Of a stretch of 64,000 nt of DNA, positions 17,876 through 26,872 are shown in pieces. The stretch spans positions 1-64,000 of the forward strand of contig NZ_JACJTT010000016.1 in assembly GCF_014698825.1 (NCBI RefSeq), read 5' to 3'. Position 1 is the first letter of the stretch; each line of letters opens with the position of its first letter. The stretch is from Richelia sinica FACHB-800 (GTDB taxonomy: Bacteria; Cyanobacteriota; Cyanobacteriia; Cyanobacteriales; Nostocaceae). The position numbers and the translations under genes are program-made. The notes under the pieces are model-generated. The model saw nothing but the letters and a program-made list of their open reading frames with translations. It ran no database searches and had not been told where the DNA came from.

Positions 17876-18723
17876 GGGAATTCTTCCTACTGGAATCGTT
17901 GAGATGTTTGGCTCAAGTCTCCCCTGGACGTGTCCTGTTGACTCAATATTTGCTACCAAAGTATCTCCGTGACAAGAAAGAGTTTTCTTGCCTGACTAAT
18001 TACCCACATCCATTGTGTGTGTGGACTGTGTGTCCAATGGGAAGCTGTGTCCTTCCTCCTTTACCTCATGGGGAGTTAGGAGTAACTTTGTTGAATGACT
18101 GAGTAGAATGATGCGGAGAGCAAAACTAAAAAACTAATCATTTAGATTTTCTCTGTTTCTAAATGTTAGGTATAGTTCCGCACAGTTGGGCGAGCGATCG
18201 CACTACTACTCTCTACACTTCCCACTGAAACTTCATCGCTTCTTCATTAACTATAAATTTCATAAAGATTTGGATAAGTTTGTTCACAATGAGCCGAGGA
18301 AAATTTCTTAATCTTTCCCGCAGAAAGGCTGACAGGAGAATAGTTTGGTTCTGTATTCTTCTTGGATGTGAATACAGATAAGCTGTGAACGCAACAATTT
18401 ATTTAAGCTGATAAATAGTCAATTTACTGTGAATTCTAGATTTTCATTTTGGTTTCTCTGTCAGGGTTCAGAGGTGTGGCCATAATTTAGTGGACATCTG
18501 AATTTGGTACTTGCAATTAATAGGTAACATTGATGTGGTTTTGGTATGGGCACTACACTTTTACTCCAGGTGAGAAAGAAAAATTGCACTTACTGCCAAA
18601 ATATAATGCCCAGTCATTCCTTAGTTGTATATACCTTTGCAAGTCTAGTTGATTGATGAGCATTGCCTGACATAATCAACTGGAGTTTAACTGATACCAA
18701 TTTTTTCTGTGCACATCATAATA

Positions 18724-18768
18724 ACCCCCTGTAATCTTCCCTTGGCAAGGACGGAGAAGCTAGGGGGT
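18724..18768. repeat. Inverted repeat in patB-fdxB intergenic region
   Basis: Arms ACCCCCT and AGGGGGT, 31 bases apart, with partial further pairing inside (CTTCC with GGAGAAG). Function unknown. Confidence 0.45.
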
Positions 18769-18795
18769 AAATATATTCATCCACACAAAGAAAGG

Positions 18796-18812
18796 GTATG
18801 AGTTATTCATAC
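18796..18812. promoter_or_regulatory. Dyad GTATGA-N5-TCATAC
   Basis: Perfect 6-base arms around GTTAT, 11 bases from the candidate NtcA box. Could be a regulator site; no known consensus is matched. Confidence 0.35.
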
Positions 18813-18822
18813 TAGTTAATCT

Positions 18823-18836
18823 GTATATGCTAATAC
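18823..18836. promoter_or_regulatory. Candidate NtcA box between patB and fdxB
   Basis: GTA-TATGCTAA-TAC matches GTA-N8-TAC with an AT-rich centre. Reading toward patB, a TACCCT hexamer of the TAN3T type lies about 24 bases downstream; reading toward fdxB the gene is 366 bases away. NtcA control of heterocyst genes is well established, but this motif is expected by chance about once per 4 kb. Confidence 0.45.
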
Positions 18837-19201
18837 TGTGTCATATATTAATTAGTTCAATTCCCAGATTGTTATTTAATGAACATTGCTCTTAATGAAT
18901 ATTTTTATATGTACTTGCATTTATTTATTATTAGCATTTTAGTGATCAGGGGGATAACCAATAGATAGATTAATTAATTTCTGGGCTTTAATTAAATGAC
19001 TTGTAGGCTAAATTATCTACAAATTATTGATAAATCATGTCATTTAAATCCCCAGGTAAAATAAAGGAAAATAATATTATTTAGCAAGTCATCAAAACTT
19101 GATAAGAAAATTAATTTTTGTTTTGAAAAATCAAAATATTAGGCTAGGATGAAGTTAACAGTAGAAACTAATTTGTAGCGGAAATTGCTGAGGGTTCATT
19201 C

Positions 19202-19495
19202 ATGGCAACATTAACTGGCTTGACATTCGGAGGAAAGACCTGGACTCCTAAGTTTGCTCAGGAAATCGACAAAGATAAATGTATCGGTTGTGGCAGATGT
19301 ATTAAGGTATGTGGTCACAATGTTCTAGCACTCAAAGCGCTGAACGAAGAAGGTGAATTTGTAGAAGATGAAGAAGATGATGAAATTGAACGGAAAGTAA
19401 TGACAGTTGCTTTCCCCGACAATTGTATTGGTTGTGAAGCTTGCTCCAGGATTTGTCCTAAGAACTGTTACAGCCATACAACCTTAGATAACTAA
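19202..19495 (+). CDS. fdxB: nif-specific 2[4Fe-4S] ferredoxin III
   Basis: Bacterial-type ferredoxin linked to nitrogen fixation. First cluster motif [11 protein letters not shown] at about residues 27-37 and second [12 protein letters not shown] near the C-terminus, separated by an acidic loop ([14 protein letters not shown]) that marks the FdxB group. 97 residues, soluble. ATG start. In Anabaena 7120 the equivalent asr2513 lies beside patB in the same orientation, and the gene is expressed with nif genes. It probably passes electrons in nitrogenase maturation or support. No partner gene in its transcript; 900 bases of non-coding DNA follow. Confidence 0.95.
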   Translation: MATLTGLTFGGKTWTPKFAQEIDKDKCIGCGRCIKVCGHNVLALKALNEEGEFVEDEEDDEIERKVMTVAFPDNCIGCEACSRICPKNCYSHTTLDN

Positions 19496-19717
19496 GGTAA
19501 TTTGGTATTAATCATAATGGCTCAATCCAGTAAGCACTGTTTTAATTCACTCTCCTAGCAAGGTAACTAGAGGGGAATTGATCTATAGTTCTATGTAAAC
19601 AAAACCGTAAATCTTTATTGTTATCGCTTCAATTAATTATACTTGCTATTTATATTTTTCAGGAATTAAAGTCACAGTGATTGCTGATGTTGTAGCGCAC
19701 AATTCAATAAAACAGTT

Positions 19718-19772
19718 ATGTAGGGTAGCTTACCTAATCGCCGATAGTAATTAATGGTAAAGCGCCCTACAT
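19718..19772. repeat. REP-like long hairpin
   Basis: Outer arms ATGTAGGG and CCCTACAT are exact; inner TAGCTTACC and GGTAAAGCG pair imperfectly. Each arm happens to contain GTA-N8-TAC (19720-19733 and 19757-19770). A short T-run follows, so it may also end fdxB transcripts. It resembles TGTAGGGTGCGTTA-type palindromes common in Nostoc genomes. Confidence 0.7.
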
Positions 19773-20321
19773 TTTTAATTGGCTATTAGGTGTATAGTGA
19801 GAATTTCTTTATTTTAATGGTGTGGTTAAGATTGTGATATTTTTATCATTATATAAATGTTTGATAGAAATTTGAGTGTTGTTAAATCCCTAGCAAAAAT
19901 TATAATGTATAAGGATTTTGCTTAATTGGTATAGCATGTTAATAAGGTTAGTTGAGAAAATCAAAGGAATAGTAATTCTCTTTAACAGAGATTGTGGTGA
20001 TAATTACACAATTGTGGAAAATCAGGTGTACATGAAGTGAATTCAGAAATTATCACTGGATAAATGATAATCAAGTCATAATTTGTAATATTTTGCGGGG
20101 GAGGATCTGAAAAAATATGGAAGTTTCCCACTATTTTTGATCAGGGCAAGTTAGAAAGTTAATAAGTGAAAATCAAGCCCTGTGAAATTGTGCTACCTCT
20201 GAGTCAAACAAATGTTGCTTGACTAGGGGTAAATAGCAAAAAAACGGGATGCAAGATACTGGTGTATATTTTGTGGAATTTGAGATTGCAAAGGGTGATT
20301 TTTTTACATCTGCTCAATCGG

Positions 20322-20346
20322 AACTATCTAAATTCACAGGATAGTT
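20322..20346. promoter_or_regulatory. Inverted repeat upstream of coxB
   Basis: AACTATC and GATAGTT around 11 bases, 50 bases before the chosen coxB ATG. Might be an operator or a leader hairpin. Confidence 0.35.
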
Positions 20347-20396
20347 AAACCAGTAATTCACTGTTTTTATTGCCGTTTACAGAGCAAGTAGCATTT

Positions 20397-21374
20397 ATGC
20401 AGAAAGTTCCTGTGTCGCTGTGGACGCTGTTAGCTGGGATGATTATTGCCCCTCTCAGTATCTGGATTGGTCAGCATCATCATTTGCTACCAGAAGCAGC
20501 ATCACAACAAGCGCCTTTGGTAGATGGGTTTTTCAATATTATGTTTACCATTGGCATCGCCCTGTTTTTAGTAGTTGAAGGAACGATTCTCATTTTTTTG
20601 ATTAAGTATCGACGACGACGGGGAGATAGTTCTGATGGTGTACCGATTGAGGGAAATATTGGGTTAGAAATTTTTTGGACAGCTATTCCCACTGTGATTG
20701 TGATTGGTTTAGGTATTTACAGCGTAGATGTCTATAACCAGATGGGAGGTTTTGATGTTGGTGGACATATACATGGCACTGCTCATGCTGCCAAGATGTC
20801 ACCTGGTGCGATCGCTGCCAGCTTAGATTATACCTCTGATTCTCCCGCCCCTGCTCAGGTGGGCATTGGTGGTGCATATAACAACTACAACAAAGCTGCC
20901 GATGTGGTGGTGGATGTGAAGGGAATGCAGTTTGCCTGGTTATTTACCTATCCAGGTCGGGGAATTACCGCTGGAGAATTGCATATTCCCGTAGGTGCAG
21001 ATGTGCAACTCAAGCTGTCAGCAGATGATGTGATTCACTCGTTTTGGGTGCCCCAATTTCGTCTTAAACAAGATGCAATTCCTGGAGTACCTTCAGAATT
21101 GAGGTTTGTGGCCACTAAGGTAGGCACATATCCTGTAGTTTGTGCAGAATTGTGCGGTGGTTATCACGGTTCCATGCGGACTCAGGTAATTGTCCATGAA
21201 CCAAAGGATTTTGAGGCTTGGGTGAAGGAAAATCAAATTGCCCAAAACCCAGAATCACCAGCAGATGTGGCTGTGAATCCACAGAATTTATCAACGGCAG
21301 AGTTTCTAGCACCTTACGTCGAGAATTTAGGTGTAAATGCAGATACAGTTCAGTCTTTGGTGACGACTAACTAG
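20397..21374 (+). CDS. coxB: Cytochrome c oxidase subunit II (heterocyst cox2)
   Basis: CuA-bearing subunit of the aa3-type terminal oxidase that takes electrons from cytochrome c or plastocyanin. Two N-terminal helices (VPVSLWTLLAGMIIAPLSI and the FFNIMFTIGIALFLVV span), then a cupredoxin domain with DVIHSFWVPQF and CAELCGGYHGSM supplying His, two Cys, Glu carbonyl, His and Met ligands. A His/Gly-rich insert (GGHIHGTAHAAKM) precedes the cupredoxin strands. The ATG at 20397 (MQKVPVS) is preferred to the in-frame TTG at 20370. First gene of coxBAC; location after patB-fdxB matches alr2514 in Anabaena 7120, the heterocyst-induced cox2. Confidence 0.95.
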   Translation: MQKVPVSLWTLLAGMIIAPLSIWIGQHHHLLPEAASQQAPLVDGFFNIMFTIGIALFLVVEGTILIFLIKYRRRRGDSSDGVPIEGNIGLEIFWTAIPTVIVIGLGIYSVDVYNQMGGFDVGGHIHGTAHAAKMSPGAIAASLDYTSDSPAPAQVGIGGAYNNYNKAADVVVDVKGMQFAWLFTYPGRGITAGELHIPVGADVQLKLSADDVIHSFWVPQFRLKQDAIPGVPSELRFVATKVGTYPVVCAELCGGYHGSMRTQVIVHEPKDFEAWVKENQIAQNPESPADVAVNPQNLSTAEFLAPYVENLGVNADTVQSLVTTN

Positions 21375-21416
21375 TAGCAGTTAACGGCAGACTGACCACT
21401 GACAAAGGGATAAAAT

Positions 21417-23087
21417 ATGACACAAGTAGATTTTCCATTAAATACGCCACCAGACAAGAACCAAGCACCAACGCTGCTGATTACTCAACCTTTACCACCA
21501 AAGTGGAAATGGTATCATTATTTCACTTTTAATACAGACCATAAGGTCATTGGGATTCAATACCTGGTGACAGCTTTTGTGTTTTATCTGATTGGTGGGT
21601 TGATGGCGATCGCTATTCGTGCGGAGTTAGCCACACCGGATGCAGATATTTTAGATCCCAATCTGTATAACGCCTTCATGACCAATCATGGCACCATCAT
21701 GATTTTCCTGTGGATTGTTCCCAGTGCCATTGGTGGTTTTGGTAACTATCTCGTGCCATTGATGATGGGTGCGCGAGATATGGCGTTTCCCAAATTAAAT
21801 GCGATCGCCTTTTGGTTGAACCCACCAGCCGGACTACTATTATTAGGTAGCTTTTTCTTTGGTGGTTCCCAATCTGGTTGGACAGCCTATCCCCCTTTGA
21901 GTTTAATTACCGCCCCCATCGCTCAAAGTATGTGGATTTTAGCGATCGTTTTGGTGGGGACTTCCTCAATTTTAGGTTCAGTGAACTTTGTCATCACCAT
22001 CTTAATGATGAAAGTTCCCTCCATGAAATGGGATCAAGTACCTCTATTTTGTTGGGCAATTCTCGCCACCTCTATCCTGGCACTTTTATCCACACCTGTA
22101 TTAGCAGCAGGTTTAGTGCTGTTGTTGTTTGACATTAACTTTGGTACTTCCTTCTTTAAACCAGATGCTGGTGGCAACGTCATCATTTATCAGCACCTAT
22201 TCTGGTTTTATTCCCACCCGGCAGTTTATTTAATGATTCTGCCGATTTTTGGGATTATGTCAGAAGTAATTCCCGTTCATGCCCGTAAACCCATTTTCGG
22301 CTATAAAGCGATCGCTTATTCCAGTGTTGCCATCTGCGTTGTCGGCTTATTCGTCTGGGTACACCACATGTTTACCAGTGGCACACCAGGCTGGATGCGG
22401 ATGTTCTTCACCATTTCCACCCTCATTGTTGCCGTTCCCACCGGCGTGAAAATTTTCGGTTGGGTAGCTACCCTCTGGGGAGGTAAAATCCGCTTCACCA
22501 GTGCCATGTTATTTGCCATTGGTCTATTAGCTATGTTTGTCATGGGTGGTTTAAGCGGCGTAACCATGGGCACCGCACCCTTTGACGTTCATGTCCATGA
22601 CACCTATTACGTCGTAGCCCATTTCCACTATGTTCTGTTTGGTGGTTCCGTCTTTGGTATCTACGCAGGTATTTATCACTGGTTCCCCAAAATTACCGGC
22701 AAAATGATTAACGAATCTTGGGGACGCATTCACTTTGTCCTCACCTTCATCGGCACCAACTTAACATTCCTACCCATGCACGAATTAGGGTTACAAGGAA
22801 TGCCAAGACGAGTAGCCATGTACGACCCCCAATTCACTGGCCTCAATCAGATTTGTACAATTGGTGCATTTCTCTTAGGAATTTCCGTCATCCCCTTTGC
22901 CATCAACATCATTCACAGTTGGATGCACGGAGAAAACGCCGGAGATAATCCTTGGCAAGGTTTAACCTTGGAATGGACAACCACTTCCCCACCCCTCATT
23001 GAAAACTGGGAAGTATTACCAGTAGTCACCCATGGCCCTTATGACTACGGTCGCAATCATCATTCAGAAACTGTAAGTTCCAGCTAA
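21417..23087 (+). CDS. coxA: Cytochrome c oxidase subunit I (heterocyst cox2)
   Basis: Catalytic haem-copper subunit that reduces O2 to water, helping keep the heterocyst anoxic. About 12 membrane helices. Visible: the low-spin haem ligand near MTNHGTIMIF, WFYSHPAVYLMILP with the cross-linked His-Tyr, VHHMFTSG with two CuB histidines, and AHFHYVLFGG with the haem a3 and a ligands. The HPxVY position is Ala where many proteobacterial enzymes have Glu; I believe this is usual in cyanobacteria. Starts 42 bases after coxB and is followed by coxC. 556 residues is normal. Confidence 0.97.
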   Translation: MTQVDFPLNTPPDKNQAPTLLITQPLPPKWKWYHYFTFNTDHKVIGIQYLVTAFVFYLIGGLMAIAIRAELATPDADILDPNLYNAFMTNHGTIMIFLWIVPSAIGGFGNYLVPLMMGARDMAFPKLNAIAFWLNPPAGLLLLGSFFFGGSQSGWTAYPPLSLITAPIAQSMWILAIVLVGTSSILGSVNFVITILMMKVPSMKWDQVPLFCWAILATSILALLSTPVLAAGLVLLLFDINFGTSFFKPDAGGNVIIYQHLFWFYSHPAVYLMILPIFGIMSEVIPVHARKPIFGYKAIAYSSVAICVVGLFVWVHHMFTSGTPGWMRMFFTISTLIVAVPTGVKIFGWVATLWGGKIRFTSAMLFAIGLLAMFVMGGLSGVTMGTAPFDVHVHDTYYVVAHFHYVLFGGSVFGIYAGIYHWFPKITGKMINESWGRIHFVLTFIGTNLTFLPMHELGLQGMPRRVAMYDPQFTGLNQICTIGAFLLGISVIPFAINIIHSWMHGENAGDNPWQGLTLEWTTTSPPLIENWEVLPVVTHGPYDYGRNHHSETVSSS

Positions 23088-23169
23088 CCACACAACAGCG
23101 CAAAAGTGCCATATGTACTTTTGCGTCTACTCTGACCAAAAATTCTTCCGTATCCACAAGGGAAATAAC

Positions 23170-23772
23170 ATGACCATCGCTATCACCGCAGTTGAAGAAA
23201 ATCATCACCCCGAACATGGGGAACACCCAGATTTACGAGTGTGGGGACTGTTGACATTTCTCATATCTGAATCCCTCATGTTTGGGGGATTTTTTGCCAC
23301 TTATTTATTGCTACGTGGCAGTAATCAGGTCTGGCCACCAGCAGGAACAGAAGTAGAACTATTATTGCCCACAGTTAACACAATTATTCTCGTCTCTAGT
23401 AGTTTTGTCATTCACTTAGGTGATCAGGCAATTAAACAAAATAAAGTTGGTTGGATGCGGTTTTGGTATTTTATTACCGCCATCATGGGTGCAGTATTCT
23501 TAGCTGGTCAAGTTTATGAATACATGTCCTTAGGTTATGGTTTGACCACTAATATTTTCTCCAACTGCTTCTATTTAATGACTGGATTTCACGGCTTACA
23601 CGTCTTTGTCGGCATCTTACTCATCTTAGGCGTAATTTTTCGTTCCCTCTGGCCTGGTCATTATTCTGCCACTAAACATACAGGCATAGAAATGGCAGAA
23701 ATCTACTGGCACTTTGTCGATATTATTTGGATTATCTTGTTCATCCTGTTATATATTCTCACCTCATTTTAA
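23170..23772 (+). CDS. coxC: Cytochrome c oxidase subunit III (heterocyst cox2)
   Basis: Membrane subunit that stabilises the oxidase; five to seven helices are visible from LLTFLISESLMFGGFFATYLL onward, with the conserved FHGLHVFVG and EMAEIYWHFVDIIWIILF ends. The ATG at 23170 has GGGA nine bases upstream and is preferred over an in-frame codon at 23113. The first 20 residues are His/Glu-rich (EENHHPEHGEHPD) and cytosolic. Last gene of coxBAC, 82 bases after coxA, ending at a strong hairpin. Confidence 0.95.
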   Translation: MTIAITAVEENHHPEHGEHPDLRVWGLLTFLISESLMFGGFFATYLLLRGSNQVWPPAGTEVELLLPTVNTIILVSSSFVIHLGDQAIKQNKVGWMRFWYFITAIMGAVFLAGQVYEYMSLGYGLTTNIFSNCFYLMTGFHGLHVFVGILLILGVIFRSLWPGHYSATKHTGIEMAEIYWHFVDIIWIILFILLYILTSF

Positions 23773-23779
23773 GAGTAGA

Positions 23780-23826
23780 AAAAAGGTGTATTACGGCTAA
23801 TTTTCAATTGCGTAACACACCTTTTT
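23780..23826. terminator. Bidirectional terminator, coxC / thioredoxin
   Basis: AAAAAGGTGT pairs with ACACCTTTTT (10 perfect pairs), and after one mismatch TTACG pairs with CGTAA. A-run and T-run on the two sides let it act on both convergent transcripts. Confidence 0.85.
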
Positions 23827-23879
23827 AAATATTTATTGCAGAAAAATTAATCACACACCATTAATTATCCAATGGGTAT

Positions 23880-24197
23880 TTAGAGAATACTTTGCAAATG
23901 TTGTACTAACTGTGGTGCTTGCACTACACCTTCAATCTTATCAACTGGTTGACCTCCCTTGAATAACATCAGCGTTGGTAAAGCGTTAATTTGATACTGA
24001 GTTGCCAGTTCTGTATATTTTTCTGTATCAATCTTCACAATCCGCAAACGATCCTTTAATTGCAGGTTCACCTGTTCTAAGATTGTTGACATCATATGAC
24101 ATGGGCCACACCAGTCGGCATAAAAGTCAACTAATACTGGTACATCAGAACCAGAGAGCATTTCCTCAAAGCTATTGAACTGTTTTTTCGTTGTCAT
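23880..24197 (-). CDS. Thioredoxin
   Basis: Small disulfide reductase, one thioredoxin fold with active site WCGPC preceded by VLVDFYADWCGPC, the cis-proline in NALPTLMLFKGG and a C-terminal helix. 105 residues from the ATG at 24197; a GTG three codons earlier (24206) also opens the frame. No signal peptide, so cytosolic. Which cyanobacterial class (m, x, y) cannot be settled here. Converges on coxC. It follows no other gene on its strand within 357 bases. Confidence 0.93.
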   Translation of the reverse strand: MTTKKQFNSFEEMLSGSDVPVLVDFYADWCGPCHMMSTILEQVNLQLKDRLRIVKIDTEKYTELATQYQINALPTLMLFKGGQPVDKIEGVVQAPQLVQHLQSIL

Positions 24198-24563
24198 ATG
24201 ACACACACCTATGTTTAATTATTTGTTTTTATGTTAGTTCCTACAAAAAAGAATTGGTATAACCTCATAGTTTTTTTTGGTAATTGTTTCTTTAGGTAAA
24301 TATTTAGTTAATTAGTGATACCCTTTGTCCAAAATATTAAGTCTTATTACTAAATTGACTAAAATTTGTATTTCTGTGATACAGACCATAACAAATTTAA
24401 ATTTATATTTTCATTTCACATTATCAGACTTTCCAGCTAATTAGCAATTAGTAAGAGATGTTTTTTAATCAATGCCAATTTTATGTGAACTTACATAGAA
24501 TCATGAAACCTTCTGCGTACCAATTAAGAACCTGTTCAAGCATCTACATCAGAACTTAATTTT
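24198..24563. other. AT-rich intergenic region
   Basis: About 360 AT-rich bases between the thioredoxin start and the stop of the last dynamin gene. No gene, hairpin or repeat recognised. Confidence 0.6.
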
Positions 24564-26858
24564 TTATTCTTGTGAATTATTCCTTTTTAGAGCAATAGAT
24601 AATTGACGTAATCTTTCGCTCACTTCTAAATTAAGTTCTTGCGGTTTTAATTGACTGGGAATTTCTGCTAACAGCATAGGATTTCCTTGTAACCATTCAT
24701 TGATAGCAACTCCTGTCCAAGTGCCTTCTTTATCTCTAAAACTATCCACTAAACCCTTGAGTTCTTGAATACAATAAGACTCAAATCCCGCAGCATCAAA
24801 GATTGCATAGCGCAAATATTCTTCAAAGGCTTTAATATCATTTTCTATCTCAAAAATCACAACTTGTTGTGGTGGTATCAATTCACTAGCAACATCTATA
24901 GCTATTTGTGTAGCGACTCCTGCGACTCCAGTTATTCCTAATATTTTTTGGCGGATTTCTGAGTTATAAAGTAAATCAGTGCCATATTTTACATATCTTT
25001 TAAGAACACTATAAGCTGGTTCATTACCTGTATAGTAATTATCAACAATTTCAATATCTACTCCCAGGTTTTTGATAATTTTATTGCGAGTATCACTGTT
25101 AACTGGCCCACGAATTAATACTTCTGCTACTGGTCGCGCAAATCTTAAAAATAAAACACTTAAGCTATTTTCTAATTTAGATAAAAAATAATCTTCTGAA
25201 TTATCAATTAACCTGGCTTTGACTTGATTGCTTCCCCATAGTAGCTTAGTCATATAAGCAACTAAGTTTAATGCTTCATTTTTTAATTCTAAAGCTAGTT
25301 GATGGGCAATTGTAGACAATAGATTACTTATATCAATATATAAATCTTCACGCCAAGCAAAATTAGCTTTCATGCGGTCAAATTCTGGATTGGAGTTAGC
25401 CAAAAAAATTGTATCTTTCTTTTGAAAAGTTTCCTCTTTCAACTTCTCAATTTCCTGGTCAACAATTTGTAAATATCGTTCTCGAAATTTGTCTATTTGT
25501 GGTAGTGAATAACTAGTAAAATTAGCTAATGACTTATTAACTACATAGTCATCATAGTATTGTTGTAAATCGGCTTTAATAGCTAACCACTTTTGACTCC
25601 ACCATTCTGCAAATAAAACCCGTCGGTTATTTTCTGCAAATAACTTGGCTTCTTCAGGATTTTCAGGGTAATTTTTACTGACTGAATGATAAATTTCTTC
25701 TGAGGTGCTGAAGATTTTATTAATAGATGCTTCACAGCGTTTCTTTAAAATAGCTACACGCTCATTATTAATATAATTAAATATTTTATCTTTTATTTCA
25801 GGAATACCAGTTGCTTTACTCTTAAGTATTTCTGCCTCAGAAATGCCCGTTAGTCTCTGCAAATGAGATTGAATAAAACTAGCATCACCAATTTCTAATT
25901 TAGTTTGTTCTCCAGCTAAATTATTTAAAATCAGATATGCACCAGCAGAACCATAAACAATACGTTGACTGGGTAAATTTGCACGTTTTAACCAATCTTG
26001 TGATGCTTCTTGAATATGGGTTTTTAGTGCTTCTACACTAGCCATAGTATCAATACGGCTTAAAAATACAAAAAGCTTATCAGCAACGGTAACGTTTCTA
26101 TCACCCTGTTCTGTGAATTTGATTATTTCTAGTTCTTTTTCTCTCAAACTGGTAAAACGCTGTACCAAAATCACAGCATCACAGTCTGAAAGCATATCCT
26201 GTGCTTCATCAACATGCTTTGCTAAACCTGAATCTAACCCAGGCACGTCATAAAAAACTATACCCTCAGCTTGAGCTAGTTTGTTAGTATAAAGTCTAGC
26301 TTCCAAAACAGCATGAGCGTATCTTTCATCGGCTACATATTTCTTCAGGGGTTCTCGAATATCTTCTAATCTAGTAAATGGAAAAGTCAGATTACCTTCT
26401 CTTCTCACTTGCTGTAAAGTGACTTCGTTTGCGCGGATAGTTTTCAGGTCTTCCTGTGCGTTGGCTATTTCCAGTTCTTTGAGTAATTTGATAAACTCTT
26501 CTTCTGTTTTTGCTTGTACTTCTAGTGTTTGTTCAGACTCATTTTCAACTGAATAAATTTGTGTTGTTGTAAATGTACATCTTCCTCCCTTTGCTGGAAG
26601 TAAATCACATTCTAACCAAGCATTAATAAAAGTGCTTTTTCCAGCTTTTTCTAACCCAACAACAGCAATACGAAACTCCCTTTTTTTGAGTCTTTCTAGC
26701 TGACGACGGGTAGGGTCGGCTTCTTGTAATAGTATTTCTTTTAATTTCGTAGGAACTTCAGCTTGGGGTAAGTTGGCTAAATTAACAGCGTATCTTTGAA
26801 TGTTTAAAATGTCGGTAAGACGAGTTTCATAGTAAGCAGATGCTGTTTTCCAGTCCAT
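24564..26858 (-). CDS. Dynamin-like GTPase (third gene of operon)
   Basis: Large GTPase of the bacterial dynamin-like superfamily. P-loop GLEKAGKST (68-76), switch threonines in CTFTTTQ (about 94-99), G3 DVPGLDSG (204-211) and an SRID (267-270) in place of the usual T/NKxD guanine motif. The rest is long and helical (about residues 340-760), as expected for a dynamin stalk, with one weakly hydrophobic stretch near ILGITGVAGVATQIAIDVASE that may touch membrane. 764 residues. It follows the membrane-protein gene by 14 bases and is the last of three. It is unlike the crystallised Nostoc BDLP1 in P-loop sequence as I recall it. Function, membrane remodelling or phage defence, is inference. Confidence 0.85.
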   Translation of the reverse strand: MDWKTASAYYETRLTDILNIQRYAVNLANLPQAEVPTKLKEILLQEADPTRRQLERLKKREFRIAVVGLEKAGKSTFINAWLECDLLPAKGGRCTFTTTQIYSVENESEQTLEVQAKTEEEFIKLLKELEIANAQEDLKTIRANEVTLQQVRREGNLTFPFTRLEDIREPLKKYVADERYAHAVLEARLYTNKLAQAEGIVFYDVPGLDSGLAKHVDEAQDMLSDCDAVILVQRFTSLREKELEIIKFTEQGDRNVTVADKLFVFLSRIDTMASVEALKTHIQEASQDWLKRANLPSQRIVYGSAGAYLILNNLAGEQTKLEIGDASFIQSHLQRLTGISEAEILKSKATGIPEIKDKIFNYINNERVAILKKRCEASINKIFSTSEEIYHSVSKNYPENPEEAKLFAENNRRVLFAEWWSQKWLAIKADLQQYYDDYVVNKSLANFTSYSLPQIDKFRERYLQIVDQEIEKLKEETFQKKDTIFLANSNPEFDRMKANFAWREDLYIDISNLLSTIAHQLALELKNEALNLVAYMTKLLWGSNQVKARLIDNSEDYFLSKLENSLSVLFLRFARPVAEVLIRGPVNSDTRNKIIKNLGVDIEIVDNYYTGNEPAYSVLKRYVKYGTDLLYNSEIRQKILGITGVAGVATQIAIDVASELIPPQQVVIFEIENDIKAFEEYLRYAIFDAAGFESYCIQELKGLVDSFRDKEGTWTGVAINEWLQGNPMLLAEIPSQLKPQELNLEVSERLRQLSIALKRNNSQE

Positions 26859-26872
26859 TTTTTAGATAGTCC

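Larger units (their letters stand above)
17960..19201. other. Long patB-fdxB divergent regulatory region
   Basis: About 1.2 kb without a credible gene between two heterocyst genes. It holds a GTA-N8-TAC motif at 18823-18836, a 6-base dyad at 18796-18812, a weak hairpin at 18724-18768 and one HIP1 octamer near 18195. Long 5' leaders or an unannotated small RNA are possible. Confidence 0.65.
19496..20396. other. Long intergenic region upstream of cox2
   Basis: About 900 AT-rich bases between fdxB and coxB. It holds a long imperfect hairpin at 19718-19772 and a short inverted repeat at 20322-20346. Nothing coding is seen. Confidence 0.65.
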
